Of a stretch of DNA of 64,000 bases, positions 35,695 to 43,816 are shown piece by piece. Origin of the DNA: Streptomyces minutiscleroticus (GTDB lineage Bacteria > Actinomycetota > Actinomycetes > Streptomycetales > Streptomycetaceae); the NCBI RefSeq assembly GCF_014650875.1, contig NZ_BMVU01000030.1:1-64000 (forward strand), written 5' to 3'. Position numbers and translations under genes: made by a program. The number at the start of each line of letters is the position of its first letter. The stretch's first letter is position 1. The notes under the pieces were generated by a model. It was not told the origin of the DNA. It did not search any database and saw nothing but the letters and a program-made list of their open reading frames with translations.

Positions 35695-35741
35695 CGATCC
35701 GGGCGGCGCCCGCGCTCACCGCGCGGGCGCCGCCCGGATCG
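35695..35741. terminator. Strong bidirectional terminator
   Basis: A perfect 21-bp inverted repeat (cgatccgggcggcgcccgcg arm plus one base) encloses a 5-base loop (tcacc). It lies between the rightward TerD-like gene (ends 35602) and the leftward ABM gene (ends 35809). Confidence 0.85.
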
Positions 35742-35808
35742 GCTCAGCGGCTGTCACATCCTTGTGGGCCGGGGCCGGCCGGGACCTCGGCGGTCCCGGC
35801 CGCCGACG

Positions 35809-36105
35809 TCATGACGCAAGGACGGAGTGCACGTGTTCGACCTGCGGCGCAACGGCGAAGTACGGCTCGGCCAGGGCCCGCCACCGGGCGAAGCCCTCGG
35901 AGGCGCGGAAGGTGACGGTGTGGTGCTCGACCGTCTCCCAGCGGACCATCAGCCGGTAGCGCGAGGGGTGCTCGACGCCGCGGAGCAGGTCGACCCCGTG
36001 GCAGCCGTCGGCCGCGAGGAAGTGGGGCAGGGCCTCGGCGACGGCCTCCTCGAACCCCTGCTCCTGGCCCGGCTGGACTTCGATCTGGGCGATTTCGGTG
36101 ATCAT
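35809..36105 (-). CDS. Antibiotic biosynthesis monooxygenase (ABM) domain protein
   Basis: The ATG at 36105 with gggag upstream gives 98 residues. The ABM ferredoxin-like fold is visible: ITEIAQIEVQPGQEQGFEEA, then YRLMVRWETVEHHTVTFRAS and FARWRALAEPYFA. Members act as cofactor-free quinone-forming oxygenases or heme-degrading proteins, and many are of unknown function. It is separated from the upstream cupin gene by 17 bases, so they are likely one operon. Confidence 0.87.
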   Translation of the reverse strand: MITEIAQIEVQPGQEQGFEEAVAEALPHFLAADGCHGVDLLRGVEHPSRYRLMVRWETVEHHTVTFRASEGFARWRALAEPYFAVAPQVEHVHSVLAS

Positions 36106-36122
36106 GTGGTGCTTCTCCCTGG

Positions 36123-36545
36123 TCAGCCGCGCTTCTCGGCGGCGGCCTCGTGGTGCTCGGCGTCGCCCCGTGCGGTGACGCCCGTCTCTACCATGGTGCG
36201 GGTGACATCGACGGTGGCATGGATCCACAGGATGCGCATCGGCTCGGTGGCGGAGGCGTTGCGGAACCGGTGGGGCATGCCGGCCGGGACGTACGTGGTG
36301 TCGAAGCGGGTGACGTGGTGTTCGGTGCCGTCGATCTCCACGACGGCGTCACCTTCCAGGACGGTGACGCTCTCCGGGCAGTCGTGGGTGTGCAGGGCGA
36401 TGCCCGCGCCGCCGGTGGGCGCGTCGTGGCGGCCCGGGCCGTCGGGGATCTCGCCGCCGGGGGCGAGCACGGCACCGGCGTCGCCGACGCACCGGCCCGT
36501 CTCTCCGGCGTACATCGCCTTCGCCCTGCCGACCGGCGCCGGCAC
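36123..36545 (-). CDS. Cupin-domain protein
   Basis: The protein has about 140 residues from GTG 36545; ATG 36515 is an alternative with a gaagg site. The cupin metal motif is ALHTHDCPESVTVLEGDAVV, followed by VTRFDTTYVPAGMPHRFRN. Three His and one Glu are placed as in metal-binding cupins. The reaction is unknown. It is in an operon with the ABM protein, which suggests joint handling of an oxidised or quinone-type molecule (inference). Confidence 0.82.
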   Translation of the reverse strand: MPAPVGRAKAMYAGETGRCVGDAGAVLAPGGEIPDGPGRHDAPTGGAGIALHTHDCPESVTVLEGDAVVEIDGTEHHVTRFDTTYVPAGMPHRFRNASATEPMRILWIHATVDVTRTMVETGVTARGDAEHHEAAAEKRG

Positions 36546-36698
36546 GCTCGCATGACGGGACGGGCCGTGACGCCCGGCCGGCCCGGGGCCACGACGCGTC
36601 ACCGAAGTCGGTGGGCCGCCTCCGTCACCGGAACGGACAGCTGCCGGGGTCGCGCGCCCCGTCCCGGACCCGTTCCGTGGAACCAACAGAGCACCGGG

Positions 36699-36713
36699 CA
36701 CACTCTGCGTGTG
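36699..36713. promoter_or_regulatory. Short inverted repeat before terD gene
   Basis: CACAC-tctgc-GTGTG lies 30 bases before the ATG at 36743, a position suited to an operator. Significance unknown. Confidence 0.35.
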
Positions 36714-36742
36714 TAGTACCTCGGCAAAAGGATGACATACGC

Positions 36743-37327
36743 ATGATCACGCTCACGAAGGAAGACGGCCCGGCAGACCTGGACGGAGTGACCCATCTGT
36801 CCATCGGCGTGTCGTGGGACCCCACGGCCGGCGCCAGCGGCGGAGTCATGGGCCTGCTGCGCCGCAAGACCGGCACCGACCTCGACCTGATCGCCATCGC
36901 CATGCAGGGCGCGGACCCGGTGCGCCTGGCGGGCCTCGACTCCCTCGACCCCATGGGCAACGGCTCCCTGGTGCACAGCGGCGACAACCAGACCGGGCGC
37001 GGCGACGGCGACGACGAGACCGTCACGGTGGAGTTCGCACGCGTCCCCGCCAACATCACATCGATCGTGTTCGTCGCCGCCGCCTTCAAGAGGGGCAGCT
37101 CCTTCCAGAAGGCACGCAACATCAGCTTCAAGGTCTACGACGCGACCGGGGGAAGTTCCCAGCAGGTCGCCGACATCTGGCCCAGCCTGCTCACCCAGGA
37201 CAACGGCTGCGCCGTGGCCAAGGCCGTGCGGGTCGGTGACACGTGGAAGCTCGAAGTGATCAACGCGACGGGGAAGATCAAGCAGGGCGACGAGCACGCC
37301 CTGATGCGCTTCGCCGTCAGCAAGTAG
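36743..37327 (+). CDS. terD-like: TerD family (calcium-binding stress) protein
   Basis: The ATG at 36743 with aaagga upstream gives 194 residues. The TerD fold is clear: ITLTKEDGPADLDGVTHLSI, GVSWDPT, TDLDLIAIAMQ, then VHSGDNQTGRGDGDDETVTV with the acidic calcium-binding turns (DLDL and GDDE). FARVPANITSIVFVAAAF follows. TerD proteins occur in tellurite-resistance and membrane-stress operons of Streptomyces, usually in several copies. It is followed by a terminator-like hairpin and appears to be monocistronic. It diverges from the ABM/cupin pair. Confidence 0.92.
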   Translation: MITLTKEDGPADLDGVTHLSIGVSWDPTAGASGGVMGLLRRKTGTDLDLIAIAMQGADPVRLAGLDSLDPMGNGSLVHSGDNQTGRGDGDDETVTVEFARVPANITSIVFVAAAFKRGSSFQKARNISFKVYDATGGSSQQVADIWPSLLTQDNGCAVAKAVRVGDTWKLEVINATGKIKQGDEHALMRFAVSK

Positions 37328-37337
37328 GACGCCCCTC

Positions 37338-37367
37338 GGGCCCGGCAGCCGGACGACCGCCGGGCCC
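37338..37367 (+). terminator. Terminator-like hairpin after terD
   Basis: A perfect 9-bp inverted repeat (gggcccggc / gccgggccc) with a 12-base loop starts 11 bases after the terD stop. Confidence 0.6.
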
Positions 37368-37841
37368 CGCGGGACGCCGCGGTGCTCCGCACCCGCTTCA
37401 CCGCCTCCGACCTGAGGCAACGCGCCGGACCGACGGTCCGGCACGACCGGTCGCCGTGCTCGTGCGCACGGCCTGCCCGTGTGCCGCGCGGCTCTTCACG
37501 CGACTGGCCCTGCCGGGCAGACCCACCGCGGCGCAGAACGCCGGGATGCTCATCCCGCGCCACGAGCACGCGATGTCGCGCCGGCGGAAGGCCACCCCGA
37601 ACTCGCGGAGTCGGACCGCAAGCCGTAACCCCCGTCCCCTCTGCGCCGGTCGCCCCGAGGAGACGGAGTGCCGCGGTCAGCGGGGCGCCGCGTGCTCGCT
37701 GCGCCGCCGTCGTACCGGGCGCGAGCGTCGTCGGGCCTTCCGGCCCTTCGCGGACGCCGATGACCGGGCGGCCGGTGTGCAGTGATGCGGCAGGGGCCGT
37801 GGTCGGGGCCAGTGCGGTCACCGCCGTACGCTCCCCTCCCG
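37368..37841. other. Intergenic region, nothing certain
   Basis: About 470 bases between terD and the convergent exporter gene hold only short frames. One leftward frame (37398-37595) has RRRDIACSWRGMSIPAF, which I cannot assign, and is probably not a gene. Confidence 0.3.
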
Positions 37842-38798
37842 TCACGGAAGGCGGTGCGGTGGGTTCTCGGCGGCGGTGGCGGCCGGTCCCGCGGGCTGCG
37901 CCGGCGGCCGCGTCGCCGGTGCGGACGGCCGGGGCTGCCGCCGGGTCAGGGCGACGCCGACGAGTACGACCGCCATGCCGAGGGCGGTCCGCGGGCCGAA
38001 GTCCTCGTCGAGCACGACGACTCCCAGCGCCACCGAGACCACGGGCAGCAGGTAGCCCAGGGTCGCCGTGCTGGTGGCGCCCTCTGCGGCGATGTTGCGG
38101 TAGGTCAGGTGGAACGTGGTCCCGGTGGCGACCACGCCCAGGACGATGACGACGATCACCGTCCGCGCGTCCGGCTCGACCGGTGACAGGCCGCCGGCCG
38201 GCAGAGTCGGCGCGGTGAGGACGGTCGCCGCGAGGAGCTGTGCCGCGGAGAGCGAGAGGGTGGGGATGCCGCGGCCGACCAGGTGCCTGCCCATGAACGC
38301 GAAGCCGACCGCGTAACTGGCCGCCGCGGCGGTGACGGCGAGGACGCCCAGGCCGCCCGCCCCGGCCGCCTGCCACGGGGCGAGGATCAGCACGACGCCG
38401 GCGAAACCGAGCAGGAACCCGCCCAGCCGGGCCGCCCGCAGTCCGCGCTCGGTTCCGGCGACGGCACCGATCAGCAGCGACCACAGCGGGGTCGTGGCGT
38501 TCAGTACGCCGGCGACGCCCGAGTCGATGCCCTGCTGGCCGAAGCTGAACAGGGCGAACGGTACGGCGTTGCAGAAGACGGCGGCCACGACGATGCGGCC
38601 CCGGACCGCCCGGCCGTGCGGGAGCCGGTGACCCGACACCCGGCAGGCGACCAGGAGCGTGACCGCTCCGAGGGCGCAGCGGCTGAAGGTCACCTGCACC
38701 GGAGTCAGTGCGTCCAGGGCCAGATCGATCCACAGGAAGGTCGATCCCCACAGCAGGGCGAGCACGCCGATCCGCGCCCACGCCCAGGTCCTCTTCAT
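37842..38798 (-). CDS. EamA/DMT-superfamily membrane exporter
   Basis: The ATG at 38798 with aaagggg upstream gives 318 residues. Ten hydrophobic helices form two EamA repeats, beginning RIGVLALLWGSTFLWIDLAL and, in the second half, VIVLGVVATGTTFHLTYRNI. The LLWGSTF and EGATSTATLGYLLPVVS motifs are typical of drug/metabolite transporters. It probably exports an amino acid or metabolite. A Pro/Ala tail is likely cytoplasmic. The divergent LysR gene at 38903 probably regulates it. Confidence 0.9.
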   Translation of the reverse strand: MKRTWAWARIGVLALLWGSTFLWIDLALDALTPVQVTFSRCALGAVTLLVACRVSGHRLPHGRAVRGRIVVAAVFCNAVPFALFSFGQQGIDSGVAGVLNATTPLWSLLIGAVAGTERGLRAARLGGFLLGFAGVVLILAPWQAAGAGGLGVLAVTAAAASYAVGFAFMGRHLVGRGIPTLSLSAAQLLAATVLTAPTLPAGGLSPVEPDARTVIVVIVLGVVATGTTFHLTYRNIAAEGATSTATLGYLLPVVSVALGVVVLDEDFGPRTALGMAVVLVGVALTRRQPRPSAPATRPPAQPAGPAATAAENPPHRLP

Positions 38799-38902
38799 GA
38801 CACCGATCCCCTTTGCGTCGTCCCGGTCGGCCCGAGAAACGGTGCCGCACCCCATTTGGAAGGACAAGTGAAAAGTTCTGCATCTTCGTTAAGCTGTGCT
38901 GC

Positions 38903-39808
38903 ATGCTCGATGTGAGGCGCATGCAGGTGCTGCGCGCGGTGATCAGCAGCGGATCGGTGACCGCGGCGGCGGCCCACCTCGGCTACACGCCCTCGGCCGT
39001 CAGCCAGCAGGTGGCGGCACTGGAGAAGGAGGCCGGACTCGCCCTGCTGGAACGGGCCGGCCGGGGAGTGCGGCCCACGGCGGCCGGCCGGCTGCTCGGC
39101 CGGTACGCCGCCGACATCAGCGAGCGCCTGTCCGAGGCCGAGACCGCGCTGGCCGATCTGCGCGCCGGACGCACCGGACGGCTCACCGTCCGCTACTTCT
39201 CCTCGGTCGGCCCGACGCTCCTGGCCCCCGCCCTCGCCCGGGTCCGCCGTGAGCACCCGGGCGTGGCGATCGACCCCCTGCTGGCCGATCCGGACGAAAC
39301 CCTGCCGGAGGTGAGCCGCGGCAACGTCGACCTGGGCATCGTCGTGGGCCGGCCCCCGGACGGGCAGCACGGCCGGAGCGTCCGGGTGGTGCACCTGCTC
39401 GACGACGCCTACCGGGCGGTGCTTCCCACCGGACATCCGCTCGCCGCGCACCGCGTGGTCGACCTGGCCGACCTCGCCGGCGAACCCTGGGTCGGCAGCG
39501 AGTCCCCCGGTCCGTGCCTCGACCCGCTCCTCGACGCCTGCGCCGCGGCCGGCTTCAGCCCCGACTTCGTGGCGAACTCGCAGGACTACGCCACCGCCCA
39601 GGGCTTCGTCGCCGCGGGCCTCGGCGTCAGCCTGATCCCCCGGCTGGGACTGGACGCCCGCCATCCCGGCGTCGTCGTCCGCCGGGTCCGCCGCCCCGAG
39701 CCCGTCAGGGCGATCTACGCCGTGGTCCAGGAGGCGTCCCTGGACCGGCCCGCACTGCGCACCCTCCTCGACACCCTTACGGGCACGGTGGGCGCGACGA
39801 GGAAGTGA
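38903..39808 (+). CDS. LysR family transcriptional regulator
   Basis: The ATG at 38903 gives 301 residues. The HTH reads VRRMQVLRAVISSGSVTAAA, then YTPSAVSQQVAALEKEAGLALLERAGR. A full effector-binding domain follows (LTVRYFSSVGPTLLAPAL; YATAQGFVAAGLGVSLIPRL). The length is normal for the family. It is divergent from the EamA exporter with about 100 bases between them, the classic arrangement for a LysR regulator and its target. The co-inducer is unknown. Confidence 0.92.
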   Translation: MLDVRRMQVLRAVISSGSVTAAAAHLGYTPSAVSQQVAALEKEAGLALLERAGRGVRPTAAGRLLGRYAADISERLSEAETALADLRAGRTGRLTVRYFSSVGPTLLAPALARVRREHPGVAIDPLLADPDETLPEVSRGNVDLGIVVGRPPDGQHGRSVRVVHLLDDAYRAVLPTGHPLAAHRVVDLADLAGEPWVGSESPGPCLDPLLDACAAAGFSPDFVANSQDYATAQGFVAAGLGVSLIPRLGLDARHPGVVVRRVRRPEPVRAIYAVVQEASLDRPALRTLLDTLTGTVGATRK

Positions 39809-40033
39809 GCCGTCCCCGGCCAGGCGCGCACCGTCCGAGATCTCCATGGGGCCAGGAGCGGTTCAGCCCCGATCCGCTCGCCCAGCGGCGTACGCGCCGA
39901 AAGCTCAGCGCCGTGACATCCGCCCCCTTCACCATGACCTTCACAGCCGTGGGGCCGTCTTCCCGACTTCCGCCGGCCGCGAGACCGCCGTCGTCCGCGA
40001 CCCGCGCGGCACCGTAAAGCCACGTCACCCGGC

Positions 40034-40425
40034 TCACGCCCAGGTCACCCGGTCCGGACCGCCGGCGGCCGGCAAGGACGGCAGCACGTCCTCGCGGACG
40101 CGGGCGCAGCGCTCCTCCAGCTCGGCGGGCGGCGTGTCTCACCCCGCTCGCGGTACCCGACATGCTCGCGGGCGGCGGCCAGTTCCCCGGCGAACCGCTC
40201 CGGCACCGGCTCGCCGAGCGGGGCGGCGTACGGGAGGTGTCCGCCCTCCGCAGCCGCCTCGGCCACCACCAATCGCTCCAGCGGCGTGCCGACGTCGGCC
40301 GACGTCGGCTCCCGCACCGCCGCCGGGGCCGCCCCTCCCCGACGGCCCTGGCGTCGTCCCCCCTGCCGACGCCCCGGAGCAAACGCCGACAAGCCGTCGC
40401 CGGCCTCGTCGACGAGCACCGTCAC
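40034..40425 (-). pseudogene. Unrecognised ORF, apparently frameshifted
   Basis: A frame starting at GTG 40425 carries a good amphipathic segment (TPLERLVVAEAAAEGG, then VPERFAGELAAAREHVGYRE). It then loses protein-like character at GETRRPP. A second frame picks up with AELEERCARVREDVLPSLPA and ends at 40034. Joining the frames would give a small helical protein of about 130 residues. I do not recognise the family. Either a frameshift or a sequencing slip is possible. The surrounding 39809-40505 has no other gene. Confidence 0.35.
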
Positions 40426-40505
40426 GCGAGCTGATCCCTCGACAGCGCCCCGGCTCCACGGGCGTGAGGCGGTTCCGAAGCAGGACGGGAGTACCTGCCC
40501 GGCCG

Positions 40506-43412
40506 TCAGGACCGCTCCGCCGCCAGGGCGCAGAGCCGCGAGCGGTTGGGCTGCCCGGTCTTGGCGATCAGACTGGCGACGTGCTTCTCGACGGTGCGCG
40601 GCGATATGTAGAGCCGGGCGGCGATGTCCTTGTTGCTGAGGCGGTCGGCCAGCAGCTGGAACACCTCGTACTCGCGGACCGTCATGCCCTTGAGGCGCAG
40701 CTCCGGCGGGATGAGGTCACTGCCGGTGCGGTGCTGGCGCACCGGCGCGCCGATCGCGCGCAGGAGGGTCCGGCAGGCGCCGACCACCGCGGTGTCGGAG
40801 GTCTCGCGGAAGTGGTGTTCGGCCTCCCGCAGCCATCTTTCCGGATCGCCCCAGTTCAGCTCGTGGGCCTCCTCCGCGACCAGCCGCTGTCCGAGGTGGC
40901 GGGCGGTGGGATAGGGCGCGCCCTCCCTCTGGGCGAGAAGCGCCGCGCGTCCGGCCTCCTCGGGCCGGCCCTCCCGGCCGAGCAGGACGGCCTCGGCGAG
41001 CAGGACGAAGTGGCGGTTCCACCGCATCCGGCCCGCGGCGCTGGCGGCCACCCGGTCGAGGTGACCGCGGTCGGACCGGCCGCCCAGGAGGTCGAGCAGC
41101 AGGCCGAGGCCGTGCCGTCCGCTCAGGTGGAAGGTGGTCGGGTTCTCGGCCTCCAGCACCTGGAGCTCGGCCATGTCCCGGGCCGCCCGGTCCCGGTCCT
41201 CCTCCAGGAGGGCGCAGAAGACCCGGGCCAGGCCGAGGGTCAGCGGCTCCTCGGGCGAGCGTCTCCCGCCCCAGCGTCCGAACTCCGCCAGGGCCTCCTC
41301 CATGGCGGTCCGGTCGCCCTGGTGGGCCGCCAGCACCGCGCGGGTCATCAGCACGTAGCGGCCCGTCGGCGTCAGCTTCAGGCGGGCTGCCATGGTCAGC
41401 GTCTCGTCGCCCCGCGCCCGGGCCTCGGCGAACCGGCCGCACAGCACGTCGTGCAGGGTGAGGATGCCGTCGATGTCGTAGACGACGGTGACCGCGCCCA
41501 GCCGCCGGGCCTCCGTACGGGCCTCGTCGAGGGTGGCGGTGCTGCCGTCGTCCAGCCATCGGATGCCGCCGAGCCGGGTGAGCGCGTACATCCGCTGGAG
41601 CGGCAGGCGGTGCCGCTCGGCGGTGCTCATCGCCCGTTCCAGGTAGGTGCTGGCCTCCGACAGGTCGCGCTCACGGGCGACCACGCCCAGAAGCTCCCAC
41701 GCCTGGCAGGCCACCAGGGGCAGACCGCGCTGCTCGGCGGTGCCGAGCGCGGCCCGTGCCAGCCGCTCGGCCCGCTGGGTGCGGTCCTGCCCGGGCGTGT
41801 CGAGGCACAGGTATGCCTCCACCACGTCGGTCAGCGCGGTGTGCGTCTCGTCCGGCGCCGTCTCCAGCAGGGCGCGGGCCCGTTCGATCTGGTTGTTGCC
41901 GTCGGCCCAGCGACCCGCCATGTACGCCACGTGCGCGAGGCGGGTGTGCAGGGCCGCCAGCCGGGCCGCGTCCAGGCCGGCTCCGACGAGTTCGCGCAGA
42001 CTGCCGGTGAGGCTGAGCGCGCGGGTCAGGTCCCCGGTCTCCGCGAGCGCGGGCAGCAGCGCCTCCAGGGCCTCGGCGCGGGCGGCGGAGTCACCTCCTC
42101 CCGCCAGCAGCCGCTCGGCGCGGTCGAGCAACGCGACCGCGGATGCGACCGCGCCGTCGGCGAGGGCACGACGTCCGGCCTCGGTGAACAGCCGGCCGGC
42201 CCGGACGGGGTCGCCGGCGTCGGCGCGCAGGGTCGCCGCCAGCGGGCACCAGTCGCCCGGCAAGCCGGGGTTGAGGGTCTCGATCGCGTTCGCGGCCTGG
42301 TGGGACAGGGTGGCCCGGGCGGTCGGGGTGAGCTGTGCGAGCAGCGCCTCGGCGGTCAGCGGTTGCTGGAACGCGTACCAGTCGGGGGCGGGTTCGTCGG
42401 CGGCGACCAGCCGGGCCGCGACGCCGGCGTGCAGGTGGCTGAGCAGGCTCCGGTCGTCGACGCCGGTCATCGACTGGAGCACCGACAAGGGGAACCGCCG
42501 GCCCAGCACGGCGGCGGCGGAGAGCAGCGTCCGCCCCTGCGGGCCGAGCTGGTCGATACGGTGGATGGCGCCCTCCAGCAGCGTTCTGGGCATGTTGCGG
42601 CGGAGGTCGCCAGCCACCCGCCAGGCGGCGCCCTCGCGGACGAGCGAGCCGCCGGCGACCGCACCCTGGAGGAGTTCCTCCACCAGGAACGGGATGCCCG
42701 CGCTGTCCTCCCACATCCGGACGAGCACCTCTGCGGGCATCAGGCCCGGATCGGTGTCCAGGCAGGAGGCGATCATCCGGCCGACCCCGTCGGCGTCCAA
42801 CGGCGCCAACCGGAACACCGTCCCGCTGTAACGGCGCCCGGCGGACTCGGCGAGGCGCAACGCCTCCCCGGGCTCCGACCGGACGGTCGCCACCAGCATG
42901 AGCGGCTGCTGTTCGAGGTTGTCCACCAGGTACTCGACGACGGCGAGGGTCTCGGTGTCGGCGTCGTGCAGGTCCTCCAGCACCAGCAGGCAGCCGTTCT
43001 CGCGGCCGGCGAAGGCGAGGAGCCGCAGGACCGCCTCGGCCAGCACCACCGTCGATCCCTGGTCGGGGGCGCCGGTGCTCCAGCCCGGGACAAGCCGGCC
43101 GAGGGCCGGGCGGTACGGCCCGAGGCTCGCCTCGTCCGGTGTGACCCCGCCGCGGGAGAGCGGCATCAGGGCCTCGGTGAGGGGCCGGAGCGGCACCATC
43201 GGCCCGATGGTGCTGCTCCGGCCTTTGAGAACCCGGACACCGGCGTCCAGCGCCGACCCGATCAACTCGGCGACCAGCCGCGACTTGCCGATCCCGCCCT
43301 CTCCGACCAGAAACGCCGTGCCTCCGCGTGACCGGCTCAGATCCCGCAGCAATTCGCCGAGCTCGGCGACTTCGGCCTCACGACCAATGAGATGAGCTGC
43401 CCGCAGACGCAT
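40506..43412 (-). CDS. LAL-type LuxR regulator with AAA ATPase domain
   Basis: The protein has 968 residues, the size of large ATP-binding LuxR activators. The N-terminus has Walker A FLVGEGGIGKSRLVAELIG (about residues 34-52) and Walker B CLLVLEDLHDADTETLAV. The middle is a long TPR-like helical domain. The C-terminal 65 residues are a LuxR HTH: MTVREYEVFQLLADRLSNKD, IAARLYISPRTVEKHVASL. Such proteins are cluster-situated activators of antibiotic biosynthesis in Streptomyces. It lies just beyond the 68-residue peptide and lanM on the same strand (72 bases after the peptide stop), so it may be co-transcribed or act as the pathway activator. Confidence 0.9.
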   Translation of the reverse strand: MRLRAAHLIGREAEVAELGELLRDLSRSRGGTAFLVGEGGIGKSRLVAELIGSALDAGVRVLKGRSSTIGPMVPLRPLTEALMPLSRGGVTPDEASLGPYRPALGRLVPGWSTGAPDQGSTVVLAEAVLRLLAFAGRENGCLLVLEDLHDADTETLAVVEYLVDNLEQQPLMLVATVRSEPGEALRLAESAGRRYSGTVFRLAPLDADGVGRMIASCLDTDPGLMPAEVLVRMWEDSAGIPFLVEELLQGAVAGGSLVREGAAWRVAGDLRRNMPRTLLEGAIHRIDQLGPQGRTLLSAAAVLGRRFPLSVLQSMTGVDDRSLLSHLHAGVAARLVAADEPAPDWYAFQQPLTAEALLAQLTPTARATLSHQAANAIETLNPGLPGDWCPLAATLRADAGDPVRAGRLFTEAGRRALADGAVASAVALLDRAERLLAGGGDSAARAEALEALLPALAETGDLTRALSLTGSLRELVGAGLDAARLAALHTRLAHVAYMAGRWADGNNQIERARALLETAPDETHTALTDVVEAYLCLDTPGQDRTQRAERLARAALGTAEQRGLPLVACQAWELLGVVARERDLSEASTYLERAMSTAERHRLPLQRMYALTRLGGIRWLDDGSTATLDEARTEARRLGAVTVVYDIDGILTLHDVLCGRFAEARARGDETLTMAARLKLTPTGRYVLMTRAVLAAHQGDRTAMEEALAEFGRWGGRRSPEEPLTLGLARVFCALLEEDRDRAARDMAELQVLEAENPTTFHLSGRHGLGLLLDLLGGRSDRGHLDRVAASAAGRMRWNRHFVLLAEAVLLGREGRPEEAGRAALLAQREGAPYPTARHLGQRLVAEEAHELNWGDPERWLREAEHHFRETSDTAVVGACRTLLRAIGAPVRQHRTGSDLIPPELRLKGMTVREYEVFQLLADRLSNKDIAARLYISPRTVEKHVASLIAKTGQPNRSRLCALAAERS

Positions 43413-43483
43413 ACCTACGGATAGTAGTCACTCGCCTCACGAAAGGCGCAGACCTGTTCGGACGAATCGTGCGTGACGGCAGG

Positions 43484-43690
43484 TCAAGCGGGCACCGACA
43501 CCGTGGTGTTGGTGACGGAGCCGAGGCCGACCAGCACGCCGCTGCCGAGGTTCATCCCGGCCAGCGCCCGGGTCCGGGCGCACGCCCCGTTCCAGCGGAC
43601 CAGTCGGATTTCGCCGGCCGGGTCGGTGGCCGTCACGGACGCTCTCGTGGCCTCGTCGCGGACGGCACCGTTCTGCGGGAAGTGGGACAT
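43484..43690 (-). CDS. Candidate RiPP precursor peptide (68 residues) next to lanM
   Basis: The ATG at 43690 has gagaggaag upstream and the ORF ends at 43484. It lies 126 bases downstream of lanM. The first 30 residues are polar and acidic/basic mixed (SHFPQNGAVRDEATRASVTA), as in a leader. The second part has NGACARTRALAGMNLGSGVL then VGLGSVTNTTVSVPA-stop. It holds one Cys only (about residue 36) but five Ser/Thr in the last 11 residues. A normal lanthipeptide core has several Cys, so ring formation would be limited to one bridge. No GG or GA-x protease site is obvious. Assignment rests on position, size and Ser/Thr-rich tail. Confidence 0.55.
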   Translation of the reverse strand: MSHFPQNGAVRDEATRASVTATDPAGEIRLVRWNGACARTRALAGMNLGSGVLVGLGSVTNTTVSVPA

Positions 43691-43816
43691 GGGTCTTCCT
43701 CTCCATGGGGATCGATCCGCTCTGGGATCGTTCTGTTCGCTGACTGTCGCGCTGTTCGGGAAGGTCGTCGTGGCGCCCGCGCCGCGGGTACCGGACCGGG
43801 CGGCGGTACAGGGCGC

